Shown: in pieces, positions 1 through 5,834 of the stretch
How the letters are laid out: every line of letters begins with the position of its first letter
Position numbering within the stretch: the first letter of the stretch is position 1
Source: an uncultured Oscillospiraceae bacterium
GTDB lineage: Bacteria; Bacillota; Clostridia; Oscillospirales; Oscillospiraceae
Length of the DNA: 12,527 nucleotides
Direction of reading: 5' to 3'
NCBI GenBank assembly: GCA_934661735.1
Contig: CAKUJN010000059.1
Location: forward strand, 1-12,527
The notes under the pieces: generated by a model
Told to the model about the DNA's origin: nothing
The model's database searches: none
The model's input: only the letters and a program-made list of their open reading frames with translations
Translations under genes and position numbers: made by a program

Positions 1-2
1 CG

Positions 3-77
3 TCACTGCGGCCGAGCTATGGCCTGATTTTGATCGAAAACGGCGGAATTTCCTGTGAAATCCGCGGCTTCGACTGA
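3..77 (+). CDS. C-terminal end of an unidentified protein (partial)
   Basis: Frame 3 is open from the window edge to a TGA at 75-77 and gives a 24-residue tail containing PSYGLILIENGGISCEIRGF. The codon use is like the neighbouring genes, and the stop lies 64 bases before the coaX start. The pattern PSYG-LI-I-NG-I resembles the C-terminal strands of small metallophosphoesterases, but this is only a resemblance. No catalytic part is visible, so I do not assign a function. Confidence 0.5.
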   Translation, partial: SLRPSYGLILIENGGISCEIRGFD

Positions 78-141
78 TTTTTCCCATTTTTCCGCCTATA
101 CTGATACCGGAATTCCATCCACCAACAGGAGGATTTATTCT

Positions 142-909
142 ATGCTGCTTGCCATTGATATCGGCAACTCGAACATCGTCATCGGCTGTATGCAGGACGG
201 CACGATTCTCAATGAAATCCGCATTGCGACGGATCTCATCAAAACATCGGATCAGTACTGCATGGACCTGAAAAACGCACTTTCGCTCTACGACATTCCG
301 CGTGAGAGCATTGAGGGCGTGATCGTCTCGTCGGTTGTGCCGCCGCTTCTGAACTCGTTCCGGACGGCGGTCATGAAGCTGACCGGAAAGAAACCGATGG
401 TCGTCGGACCCGGCATCCGGACCGGACTGAACATTCAGATTGACAATCCCAGTCAGATCGGAAGCGATCTGATTGTCGCGGCCGTCGCCGCGCTGCGGGA
501 ATATCCCGCGCCGCTGATGATTGTGGACATGGGCACCGCAACCACCATTTCGGTCATCGACCGCAGCCGCAGCTATATCGGCGGCTGCATCTGCCCGGGT
601 GTGCGCGTGTCGGCAGAGGCCCTGACCTCGCGCGCAGCGCTCCTGCCCGCCATCAATCTTGAGGCGCCGCGCCGCGCCATCGGACGCAACACCGCAGACT
701 GTATGCGCAGCGGTATTATGCTGGGCGCGGCCGCCATGCTGGACGGACTGATTGACCGGATGGAGGATGAGCTTGGCGAAAAGGCCACCGTCGTCGCAAC
801 GGGCGGTATTTCCCGCTTCGTCATCCCGATGTGCCGCAGAGAAATCCTCTATGACCGCAATCTGCTGCTGAAGGGTCTGGAAATTCTGTACCTGAACAAC
901 AAAAAATAA
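142..909 (+). CDS. coaX: Type III pantothenate kinase (CoaX)
   Basis: This 255-residue cytosolic enzyme phosphorylates pantothenate, the first step of coenzyme A synthesis. Seen: the N-terminal phosphate loop DIGNSN (residues 5-10), a GSDL-VAAVAA segment where family members usually carry G-DR, the second phosphate motif DMGTATT near residue 130, GGCICPGV, and ATGGIS near the C-terminus. Length matches the CoaX family and the ASKHA fold. The ATG at 142 is chosen because AGGAGGA lies just upstream and the protein then begins MLLAIDIGNSN; the same frame is open from 55, but that extension has no homologous look. A TATACT at 97-102 could be a -10 box, though the -35 region is poor. The LysA-like gene follows after 35 bases, suggesting co-transcription. 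The Arg-to-Leu change in the G-DR motif is unusual but the aspartate remains. Confidence 0.93.
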   Translation: MLLAIDIGNSNIVIGCMQDGTILNEIRIATDLIKTSDQYCMDLKNALSLYDIPRESIEGVIVSSVVPPLLNSFRTAVMKLTGKKPMVVGPGIRTGLNIQIDNPSQIGSDLIVAAVAALREYPAPLMIVDMGTATTISVIDRSRSYIGGCICPGVRVSAEALTSRAALLPAINLEAPRRAIGRNTADCMRSGIMLGAAAMLDGLIDRMEDELGEKATVVATGGISRFVIPMCRREILYDRNLLLKGLEILYLNNKK

Positions 910-926
910 GCGCGCCGCCGCGCGCT
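909..926 (+). other. GC hairpin between coaX and the LysA-like gene
   Basis: AGCGCGC and GCGCGCT pair perfectly (7 bp) around the loop CGCC, starting on the last base of the coaX stop codon. No T-run follows, so it is not a standard terminator. It may protect the mRNA 3' end or modulate readthrough into the next gene. It may also be chance in GC-rich sequence. Confidence 0.35.
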
Positions 927-944
927 GGAAATGGATATGATCGC

Positions 945-2120
945 ATGGAGCACTATGCGCCTGACCAGACGTTTGTTTCCGATCGGAAGCTCAAGACGCT
1001 GGCAGCTCAGCTGCCGACGCCGTTTTATCTCTATGATGCCGCGGGAATCCGCCGCGGCGTCAAGCGGCTGAACCGCGCGTTTTCCTGTCTGCCGTCGTTT
1101 TGTGAGCATTTCCCTGTCCATCTGTGTCCGTATCCGGAGATTCTGACGCTTCTGCGCGCGGCGGGCTGCGGCGTTTTGTGCAGGAGTCCACGCGAGCTTC
1201 GCCTCGCGCGTCAGGCCGGCTTCTCGGGGCAGGATATTCTGTATGCCGGACTGGACGAGCCGGACTGCGCATGTGTGCGCGTCATTGACGACGAACAGCT
1301 TCTGCCGCAGACGCTTCCGAAATGGGCGCTGCTGCGCTATAATCCGTCGGGGAAGCTGACGTTCGGCGGCAGAACGCTCTGCGCGCTGGACCGCAACCGC
1401 CTCGGCATGCCGAAGGACGCGGTCATCCGGACGGCGCAGCTTCTGAAAAGCTATGGCGTGCGGTCGATCGGCCTGAGCTTCTCCGGCGCGTCGAACGATC
1501 TGCGGACGGAGTATCTTCCGGCGGTCGCGGAGCTTCTGTTCACGCTTGCCGCCGAGCTGCACACGCAGCACGGCATTTTGCCGTACTGCTGCTGTCTGGG
1601 AGACGGACTGGGCGTGCCGCTCAGACCGGAAACACCCGCGCCGGAGCTGGAGCGCTGCGCCGAGCAGATTGCCCTGCTCTATCGGGAAATTATCCTGCCC
1701 GCCGGTATCCGCGGCATGGGCGTGCGCGCGACGCTCGGCCGGTGGGTGCTTGCACCGCACGCGCTGTTTGTGACGCATGTGCTGGCCGTCAAGGCGGGCA
1801 GAGTTCCGCTTCTGATCACCGATGCGGCGGCGACGCAGTTTTCCGGCTCGGTTCTGAACGGAAACGTCCACCATATCAGCGTCGCCGGCAAAACCGGAAT
1901 CGCGGGCCGTCAGGTCTGCGCCGTGGCGGCGCAGCCGACGCTTCAGCTGTTCTCCGCGAACAGCGTTCTGCCGCCGGTGCAGTCCGGCACGGCGCTGGTC
2001 TTTCACACCGCGGGCTGCGCGGCCCGCGCCTATGCGCCGGCGGAGGGCTTTGCACCCGCGGCGCAGTATCTGCTCCCGCCCGACGGCGAGCCAGTCCGGA
2101 TGGCCGCTACAGCATGGTGA
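945..2120 (+). CDS. Diaminopimelate decarboxylase-like protein lacking the PLP lysine
   Basis: This 391-residue protein follows the fold-type III (alanine racemase/LysA) layout: an N-terminal barrel, then a C-terminal beta-domain. Seen: FYLYDAAGIRRGV (residues 27-39), FPVHLCPYPEIL (56-67), GCGVLCRSPRELRLARQAGF (74-93), RYNPSGKLTFGG (131-142), GASNDLRTEY (181-190), TLGRWVLAPHALFVTHVLAVK (263-283) and NGNVHHISV (306-313). In active LysA relatives the second block reads F-VKA-PN-IL, whose lysine forms the Schiff base with PLP; here it is His59 (codon CAT). The glycine-rich phosphate loop (GGG or SGG), the glutamate of E-GR and the C-E--D substrate motif are also altered or missing. The reading frame is intact over the full length, so it is probably a maintained non-catalytic or repurposed paralogue, not a pseudogene. 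The ATG at 945 has a weak ribosome site (GGAAATGGA). It follows coaX and overlaps the end of the opposing small gene by 14 bases. Confidence 0.8.
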   Translation: MEHYAPDQTFVSDRKLKTLAAQLPTPFYLYDAAGIRRGVKRLNRAFSCLPSFCEHFPVHLCPYPEILTLLRAAGCGVLCRSPRELRLARQAGFSGQDILYAGLDEPDCACVRVIDDEQLLPQTLPKWALLRYNPSGKLTFGGRTLCALDRNRLGMPKDAVIRTAQLLKSYGVRSIGLSFSGASNDLRTEYLPAVAELLFTLAAELHTQHGILPYCCCLGDGLGVPLRPETPAPELERCAEQIALLYREIILPAGIRGMGVRATLGRWVLAPHALFVTHVLAVKAGRVPLLITDAAATQFSGSVLNGNVHHISVAGKTGIAGRQVCAVAAQPTLQLFSANSVLPPVQSGTALVFHTAGCAARAYAPAEGFAPAAQYLLPPDGEPVRMAATAW

Positions 2121-2280
2121 ACACCAGAACCAGACAGATTGCGCAGCACACGCCGATGCTCAGCGTTACAAGCGCCTCCACCGCATTGCAGATTTCGCGC
2201 ATGAGATGCCGCCGGACGCGGCGGCCGGTGCGGCGCAGCTGCGGCGCATACGCCGCAAGGTCAATAATATTTCGATTCAT
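2107..2280 (-). CDS. 57-residue single-pass membrane peptide, function unknown
   Basis: The minus strand carries ATG at 2280-2278, preceded by a strong GGAGGT seven bases away, and runs to TAG at 2109-2107. The peptide begins MNRNIIDLAAYAPQLRR, has a strongly basic stretch (RRTGRRVRRH, residues 17-25) and ends in a hydrophobic helix (about 34-56) containing CC and several valines and leucines. The basic segment before the helix predicts a cytosolic N-terminus. It converges on the LysA-like gene with a 14-base overlap and diverges from the hydrolase gene. An extended -10 element lies 34 bases upstream. I do not recognise a family. An in-frame opening extends much further upstream, but only this start has a ribosome site. 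Confidence 0.68.
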   Translation of the reverse strand: MNRNIIDLAAYAPQLRRTGRRVRRHLMREICNAVEALVTLSIGVCCAICLVLVFTML

Positions 2281-2313
2281 GCCTGTTACCTCCGTGTTTT
2301 GCTTTCCATCACA

Positions 2314-2322
2314 GTTATACCA
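2314..2322 (-). promoter_or_regulatory. Extended -10 promoter for the 57-residue peptide gene
   Basis: The minus strand reads TGGTATAAC, an extended -10 (TG-N-TATAAC, 5 of 6 to TATAAT). The -35 region is weak, as is common for extended -10 promoters. The expected transcript start lies about 25-30 bases before the ATG, leaving room for the GGAGGT ribosome site. Confidence 0.45.
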
Positions 2323-2373
2323 GATATGCAGTCCAATAAACCGGACGTTATCGACTGAAAGGAGAAAAATCTG

Positions 2374-3285
2374 ATGATCATGGAAGAATTTTATATTCCC
2401 TCCAACGGCGCGGGGCGCATCCACTGCTGTAAATGGCTGCCGTCCGCGGAGCCGAAGGCCGTCGTACAGCTGGTTCACGGCATTGCCGAGCACATCGGCC
2501 GCTATGACGACTTCGCAGGCTTTCTGACGCAGTACGGCTATGCCGTCGTCGCAGACGACCACATGGGGCACGGCGGCTCGATTGAGGGCGGCACCGCGGG
2601 CTATTTCCACGGCGGCTGGATGGCCGCGGTTGCGGACGTCAAGTCGCTGCGCGACAAGACGGCGGCGGAGTACCCTGGGATTCCCTATTACATGCTGGGC
2701 CACAGCATGGGCTCGTTCCTCCTGCGCACCTATCTGTACACCTATCCCGACACCATCGAGGGCGCGATCATCTCCGGCACCGGCTGGGAGCCGCTGACAA
2801 AGGTCCGCGCCGGTCTGCTGCTGTGCAATCTGGAGGCGAAGCGTCTGGGCGAGGATAAGGTCAGTCCGCTGATTACAAAGCTGATGTTCGGCTCCTACTG
2901 CAAGCCGTTCCAGCCCGCGCGCACGAAGGACGACTGGATCTGCTCGGTCGACTCGGTGGTCGACGCGTATGAGGCGGACCCGCTTTGCGGCTTCGACGCG
3001 ACCATCGGTCTTGCGCGCGATCTGCTGACGGGCGTTAAAATGAACGAGCAGCCTGAGAATCTGGCAAAAATGGACAAGACGCTCCCCATTCTCTTTGTCT
3101 CCGGCGGAAAGGACCCAGTGGGCAACATGTCAAAGGGCGTTCTGGCCTGCATTGACGCGTTCAAGCGCAGCGGCCTGCGCAACATCAGCATCAAAATCTA
3201 TCCCGACGGCCGTCATGAGATGCTCAATGAGCGCAACAAGGACGAGGTGTATCAGGATATTCTCTCGTGGCTGGACGCACGATAA
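2374..3285 (+). CDS. Alpha/beta hydrolase, monoacylglycerol lipase / lysophospholipase-like
   Basis: This 303-residue serine hydrolase is of the Hydrolase_4 (serine aminopeptidase S33 / monoacylglycerol lipase) type, which typically cleaves acyl esters of glycerol or lysophospholipids. Seen: the oxyanion loop LVHGIAEHIGRYDDF (residues 34-48), DDHMGHG (61-67), the nucleophile elbow GHSMGS with Ser111, the acid Asp247 in SGGKDPVG, and the base His281 in DGRHEMLNE. Length is normal for the family. There is no signal peptide, so it acts in the cytosol. The start at 2374 follows AAAGGAGAAAAATCTG; a second ATG two codons on is also possible. It stands alone: a divergent small gene lies on the left and a strong hairpin terminator on the right. 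The exact substrate cannot be read from the sequence. Confidence 0.9.
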   Translation: MIMEEFYIPSNGAGRIHCCKWLPSAEPKAVVQLVHGIAEHIGRYDDFAGFLTQYGYAVVADDHMGHGGSIEGGTAGYFHGGWMAAVADVKSLRDKTAAEYPGIPYYMLGHSMGSFLLRTYLYTYPDTIEGAIISGTGWEPLTKVRAGLLLCNLEAKRLGEDKVSPLITKLMFGSYCKPFQPARTKDDWICSVDSVVDAYEADPLCGFDATIGLARDLLTGVKMNEQPENLAKMDKTLPILFVSGGKDPVGNMSKGVLACIDAFKRSGLRNISIKIYPDGRHEMLNERNKDEVYQDILSWLDAR

Positions 3286-3316
3286 GCGCGGCGGAAGCCT
3301 GAAATACAGGAATGCA

Positions 3317-3360
3317 AAAATGCAGCCTCTTGAAGCGATTTTTTCAAGAGGTTGCATTTT
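3317..3360 (+). terminator. Strong hairpin terminator after the hydrolase gene
   Basis: The 18-base arms 3317-3334 and 3343-3360 pair, with one G-U wobble at the g/t position, around the loop GCGATTTT. The arms end in AAAA and TTTT, so the hairpin could stop transcription in both directions. It begins 31 bases after the hydrolase stop codon. Confidence 0.85.
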
Positions 3361-3380
3361 GTTTCTATTTCTGATATAAT
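3352..3380 (+). promoter_or_regulatory. Sigma-A-type promoter of the SLH-lysozyme gene
   Basis: TTGCAT (3352-3357), a 17-base spacer and a perfect TATAAT (3375-3380) with a TG one base upstream (TGATATAAT). The -35 box lies inside the right arm of the preceding terminator hairpin. Predicted transcript start is near 3387, about 75 bases before the chosen ATG. Confidence 0.75.
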
Positions 3381-3463
3381 GCGTACAGTTTTGTAACCAG
3401 CAGATGACGGCGCGGCGCACCAACAGGCGGCGCGGCACCGACGATATGAAAGGGGCAAACTGC

Positions 3464-4909
3464 ATGATGAAACGCTTTGTGCGCGTGCTGGCAATGCTGC
3501 TCGCGTTGCTGTGCGTATTGACGGCGGCGGTTTTCGCGACGGACACAGACGGCACGGACGGCTGGAACGACGATCTGGATCTCAGCGGTCAGATCGACCC
3601 CTCGCCCGCGGAGGGAGAAATACCGGAGTCAGAGCCGGATCTGCCGGTTTTCCCTGACGTGACGCTGAACGACTGGTTCTATGACGATGTTCTGGCGCTG
3701 TACACGGCGGGCGTGGTCGCGGGCTATGGCGACGGCACGTTCCGGCCGCAGGAAAACGTTACGACCGGCGCGGCGCTGAAAATGATCCTGCTTGCCGCGG
3801 GCTATGACGAGCCGGAGACGGTCTCGTCCCACTGGGCGCGGGGATATCTGAATCTGGCGCTGGATGAACAGCTGTTGGAAAAGGGCGAGATCACCGATCT
3901 GGATGTGAGCATCACGCGCGGCCTGATGGCAAAAATTGCGGCGCTGGCGCTGGAGCTGACGCGCACGTCCGAGCAGAATGTGTTTGCCGACGCAACGGAC
4001 GACTACACGCAGGCGCTGTATGAATCCGGCATTGTCAACGGCTATGCCGACAACACCTTCCGGCCCGAGCGGACGCTGACGCGTGCGGAGCTTTCGGCCA
4101 TCGTCCACCGGATCAACGAGTATAACGCCAGCCGGAATGAAACGCTTCCGGATGCGTCCGATATCACGCTGCGCACCACGCAGGCCGGTATTGAGTTCAT
4201 CAAAAAGGCCGAGGGCTTTGTGGAAAAGCCCATGTGGGATTACACGCAGTACTCGGTCGGCTACGGCTCGAAGTGCAGCAAGGACGACTATCCGGACGGC
4301 ATCACCCGCGAGGAGGCCGACGTCCTCCTGCGGCAGCATCTGGCGAAGATTGAGACGGAGCTGGACGCGTATGAGCAGAAGTACAATCTGAGCTTTACCA
4401 GCAATCAGTATGACGCGCTGGTCTCGTTTACATACAATACCGGATCGTACTGGATGCGCGATTCGCGCGTGAGCACCTGCCTCATCTCCGGCAGCTATAC
4501 CGAAAACGAGCTTGCCAGCGCCTATGGCATCTGGTGCCACGTCGGCAAGCAGGCGGAAATCCACACGGGACTGATTGCGCGGCGTATCCGCGAGCTGAAG
4601 ATGTTCCTGTACAACGACTATTCCGCAAGTGACAGCGGGTTCAGCTATGTGATCTTCTCCAGCGACCGCGGCGAGGTGGAGGTTGACGTGGCCGTCTACC
4701 GCACCGGCTCGCAGATGGACCCGTACTTTGAGGCTTCGGCTGCGGGCGAGATCTTCCAGGGCTGGGTGGACGAAAACGGCGTCAGCTATACGGCGGGAAG
4801 CGTCGTCAACGGCAATCTGAAGCTGAGCGCCGTCTGGCAGAGCACCGCGGAAAGCGGCTACTGGACAGACGGCAGCGGCGACTACAGCGGCTGGGACGAT
4901 TTCGGATAA
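3464..4909 (+). CDS. Secreted SLH-domain lysozyme (GH24-type) with C-terminal InlB-like repeat
   Basis: The 481-residue precursor has a signal peptide (MMKRFVRVLAMLLALLCVLT, cleavage likely after AVFA near residue 26) and an acidic linker. SLH units follow at about 63-115 (FPDVTLNDWFYDDV, AGYGDGTFRP) and 173-220 (VFADATDDYTQ, NGYADNTFRP), with a weaker one between. The lysozyme domain spans about 237-386: Glu250 (KKAEGF), Asp259 nine residues later as in T4 lysozyme, Ser264 in YSVGYG where T4 has its catalytic Thr, and FTSNQYDALVSFTYNTG. An InlB/Listeria-type repeat closes it (FQGWVDENGVSYTAGSVV, about 431-458), then a Gly/Asp/Trp-rich tail. SLH units bind cell-wall polysaccharide, so this is a wall-anchored muramidase acting on peptidoglycan. 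The start at 3464 follows AAAGGGG and gives the signal peptide at once; starts at 3404 or 3446 would add polar residues before it. It is monocistronic, with its own promoter. Confidence 0.88.
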   Translation: MMKRFVRVLAMLLALLCVLTAAVFATDTDGTDGWNDDLDLSGQIDPSPAEGEIPESEPDLPVFPDVTLNDWFYDDVLALYTAGVVAGYGDGTFRPQENVTTGAALKMILLAAGYDEPETVSSHWARGYLNLALDEQLLEKGEITDLDVSITRGLMAKIAALALELTRTSEQNVFADATDDYTQALYESGIVNGYADNTFRPERTLTRAELSAIVHRINEYNASRNETLPDASDITLRTTQAGIEFIKKAEGFVEKPMWDYTQYSVGYGSKCSKDDYPDGITREEADVLLRQHLAKIETELDAYEQKYNLSFTSNQYDALVSFTYNTGSYWMRDSRVSTCLISGSYTENELASAYGIWCHVGKQAEIHTGLIARRIRELKMFLYNDYSASDSGFSYVIFSSDRGEVEVDVAVYRTGSQMDPYFEASAAGEIFQGWVDENGVSYTAGSVVNGNLKLSAVWQSTAESGYWTDGSGDYSGWDDFG

Positions 4910-4937
4910 AAAACTGAAACAGGGCGATCAAGTCCGG

Positions 4938-4964
4938 TTTAACGTACATATCATATGGTATCAT
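4938..4964 (+). promoter_or_regulatory. Possible extended -10 promoter before the small ORF / ArsC-like pair
   Basis: TGGTATCAT (4956-4964) fits an extended -10 (TG-N-TATCAT) in an AT-rich island; TTTAAC at 4938-4943 is a poor -35 with a 15-base spacer. It lies about 33 bases before the 38-codon gene. No convincing terminator is visible between the SLH gene and this site. Confidence 0.35.
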
Positions 4965-4996
4965 ACAGACAGCACTTGAGAAAGCGGGGCTGTGTC

Positions 4997-5113
4997 ATGG
5001 AATATACCATCCGATATGTCAGAGGTCATGTTGAGGTCTACGCGTCCGGCGGACGGTTTCTTTTCTCCGCCGACAGCGTGGCCGAGGCGCAGGAAATGCT
5101 GGAGGAAGCGTAA
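4997..5113 (+). CDS. 38-residue conserved-looking small protein, coupled to the ArsC-like gene
   Basis: ATG at 4997 to TAA at 5111-5113 encodes a 38-residue peptide beginning MEYTIRYVRGHVEVYASGG and continuing RFLFSADSVAEAQEMLEEA. It reads as two or three beta-strands (alternating hydrophobic residues) and one acidic amphipathic helix, a compact soluble mini-domain with no signal or membrane segment. GCGGGG about seven bases upstream can serve as ribosome site. Its last codons (CTGGAGGAAGCG) also supply the ribosome site of the ArsC-like gene, which starts two bases after this stop, so the two are very likely translated together. I do not recognise the family. Codon use and the coupling argue that it is real. 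Confidence 0.72.
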   Translation: MEYTIRYVRGHVEVYASGGRFLFSADSVAEAQEMLEEA

Positions 5114-5115
5114 AA

Positions 5116-5457
5116 ATGAACATTCAGATCTTCGGGCGGAGCAAATGCTTTGACACGAAAAAGGCGGAGCGCTGGTTCAAGGAGCGCCGCATCCGCTTTC
5201 AGAGCATCGACCTGAACCGCTATGGCATGTCCGGCGGCGAATTTGACAGTGTGCTGCGCGCCGTGGGCGGCGTGGACCGGCTGATCGACTGGGACAAGAA
5301 GGACCCGCAGATTGATCTGATGCGCTATATGGACGACACGCGCGCAAAGGAGGACAAGCTCTTTGACGACCCGAAGCTGATGAAAACGCCCGTTGTGCGC
5401 AACGGCAAAAAGGCCACGGTCGGCTATTGTCCGGAAATCTGGGCGACGTGGGAATAA
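5116..5457 (+). CDS. ArsC/Spx-family thioredoxin-fold protein (YffB-like)
   Basis: This 113-residue protein has the arsenate-reductase-like fold. Seen: strand MNIQIFGRSKC with Cys11 at the position of the ArsC active-site cysteine, helix DTKKAERWFKER, strand IRFQSIDL, a variable helical insert, FDDPKLMKTPVVRNGKKATVGY with the cis-proline motif TPVV (91-94), and a C-terminal CPEIW. It has no CxxC like Spx, only Cys11 (followed by FDT) and Cys105. The arginine that precedes the cis-proline in E. coli ArsC is Thr91, so true arsenate reduction is doubtful; a glutathione-, mycothiol- or thiol-redox or regulatory role is as likely. It starts two bases after the 38-residue gene, whose end holds its GGAGGAAG ribosome site. 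A terminator follows the stop by 7 bases. Confidence 0.85.
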   Translation: MNIQIFGRSKCFDTKKAERWFKERRIRFQSIDLNRYGMSGGEFDSVLRAVGGVDRLIDWDKKDPQIDLMRYMDDTRAKEDKLFDDPKLMKTPVVRNGKKATVGYCPEIWATWE

Positions 5458-5464
5458 GAACTGC

Positions 5465-5494
5465 GGGAGAGCGCAGCGGCGCTCTCCCCTTTTT
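5465..5494 (+). terminator. Terminator after the ArsC-like gene
   Basis: GGGAGAGCGC (5465-5474) and GCGCTCTCCC (5479-5488) form a perfect 10-bp stem with loop AGCG. A TTTTT run at 5490-5494 completes a standard intrinsic terminator for the + strand. Confidence 0.9.
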
Positions 5495-5543
5495 GCGTCT
5501 CGCTCCGGTTTCAACAGGGTTGATGCTCCGACGCGATCGAGCA

Positions 5544-5582
5544 GACGGGAGACTGCAAATGCAGTCTCCCGTCATGTTTTTT
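5544..5582 (+). terminator. Second tandem hairpin, overlapping the stop of the opposing 76-residue gene
   Basis: GACGGGAGACTGCA (5544-5557) and TGCAGTCTCCCGTC (5560-5573) pair perfectly over 14 bp. T6 follows at 5577-5582, so it works as a + strand terminator, in tandem with the hairpin at 5465. On the minus strand the stop codon of the 76-residue gene (5574-5572) enters the stem, but no T-run follows in that direction. It may still shield the 3' end of the spoIVA transcript. Confidence 0.75.
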
Positions 5583-5802
5583 CCGGCGCGTCGATGTCTG
5601 TTGCGCCGATTTTGAATTTTGCGTTTCTGGGCTGCCCCTGCGCGATGGCGGGGAAGAAATTCTCCGTGTCCGCCGTGCGCTGGACCTCATACGTCCCGTA
5701 CTGATTGACCACGTCGAAGCAGTCCTCCGGCCCGCCAGGGAAATGATGATTCATCGGCGTGGGGTCGTACCGGAAGCCGCCGCCGCGTTTTTTCTGCGTC
5801 AT
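5572..5802 (-). CDS. 76-residue protein downstream of spoIVA, function unknown
   Basis: ATG at 5802-5800 with GAGGTG six bases upstream, ending in TGA at 5574-5572. The soluble protein starts MTQKKRGGGFRYDPTPMNHH and continues FPGGPEDCFDVVNQYGTYE, then TADTENFFPAIAQG, and ends in DAPEKT. It is rich in Gly, Pro, Asn, Tyr and Phe, has one cysteine (Cys28), and shows no membrane segment or signal peptide. The composition recalls small spore-coat or adaptor proteins. It starts 32 bases after the spoIVA stop with no terminator between, so it is probably expressed with spoIVA in the mother cell. I recognise no named family. A coat or coat-assembly role is an inference from position only. Confidence 0.72.
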   Translation of the reverse strand: MTQKKRGGGFRYDPTPMNHHFPGGPEDCFDVVNQYGTYEVQRTADTENFFPAIAQGQPRNAKFKIGATDIDAPEKT

Positions 5803-5834
5803 ACCGCTCACCTCATAAGCAGTATGCGCAGCTT

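Noticed and set aside
849..2006. Long minus-strand open frame (385 codons) opposite the LysA-like gene
   Set aside because: Arg/Ala/Gln-rich shadow typical of GC-rich coding sequence read backwards; the + strand carries clear LysA blocks and a ribosome site.
4944..4968. Near-palindrome around CATATG as an operator
   Set aside because: Only about four flanking bases match on each side in an AT-rich patch; not enough to call a site.
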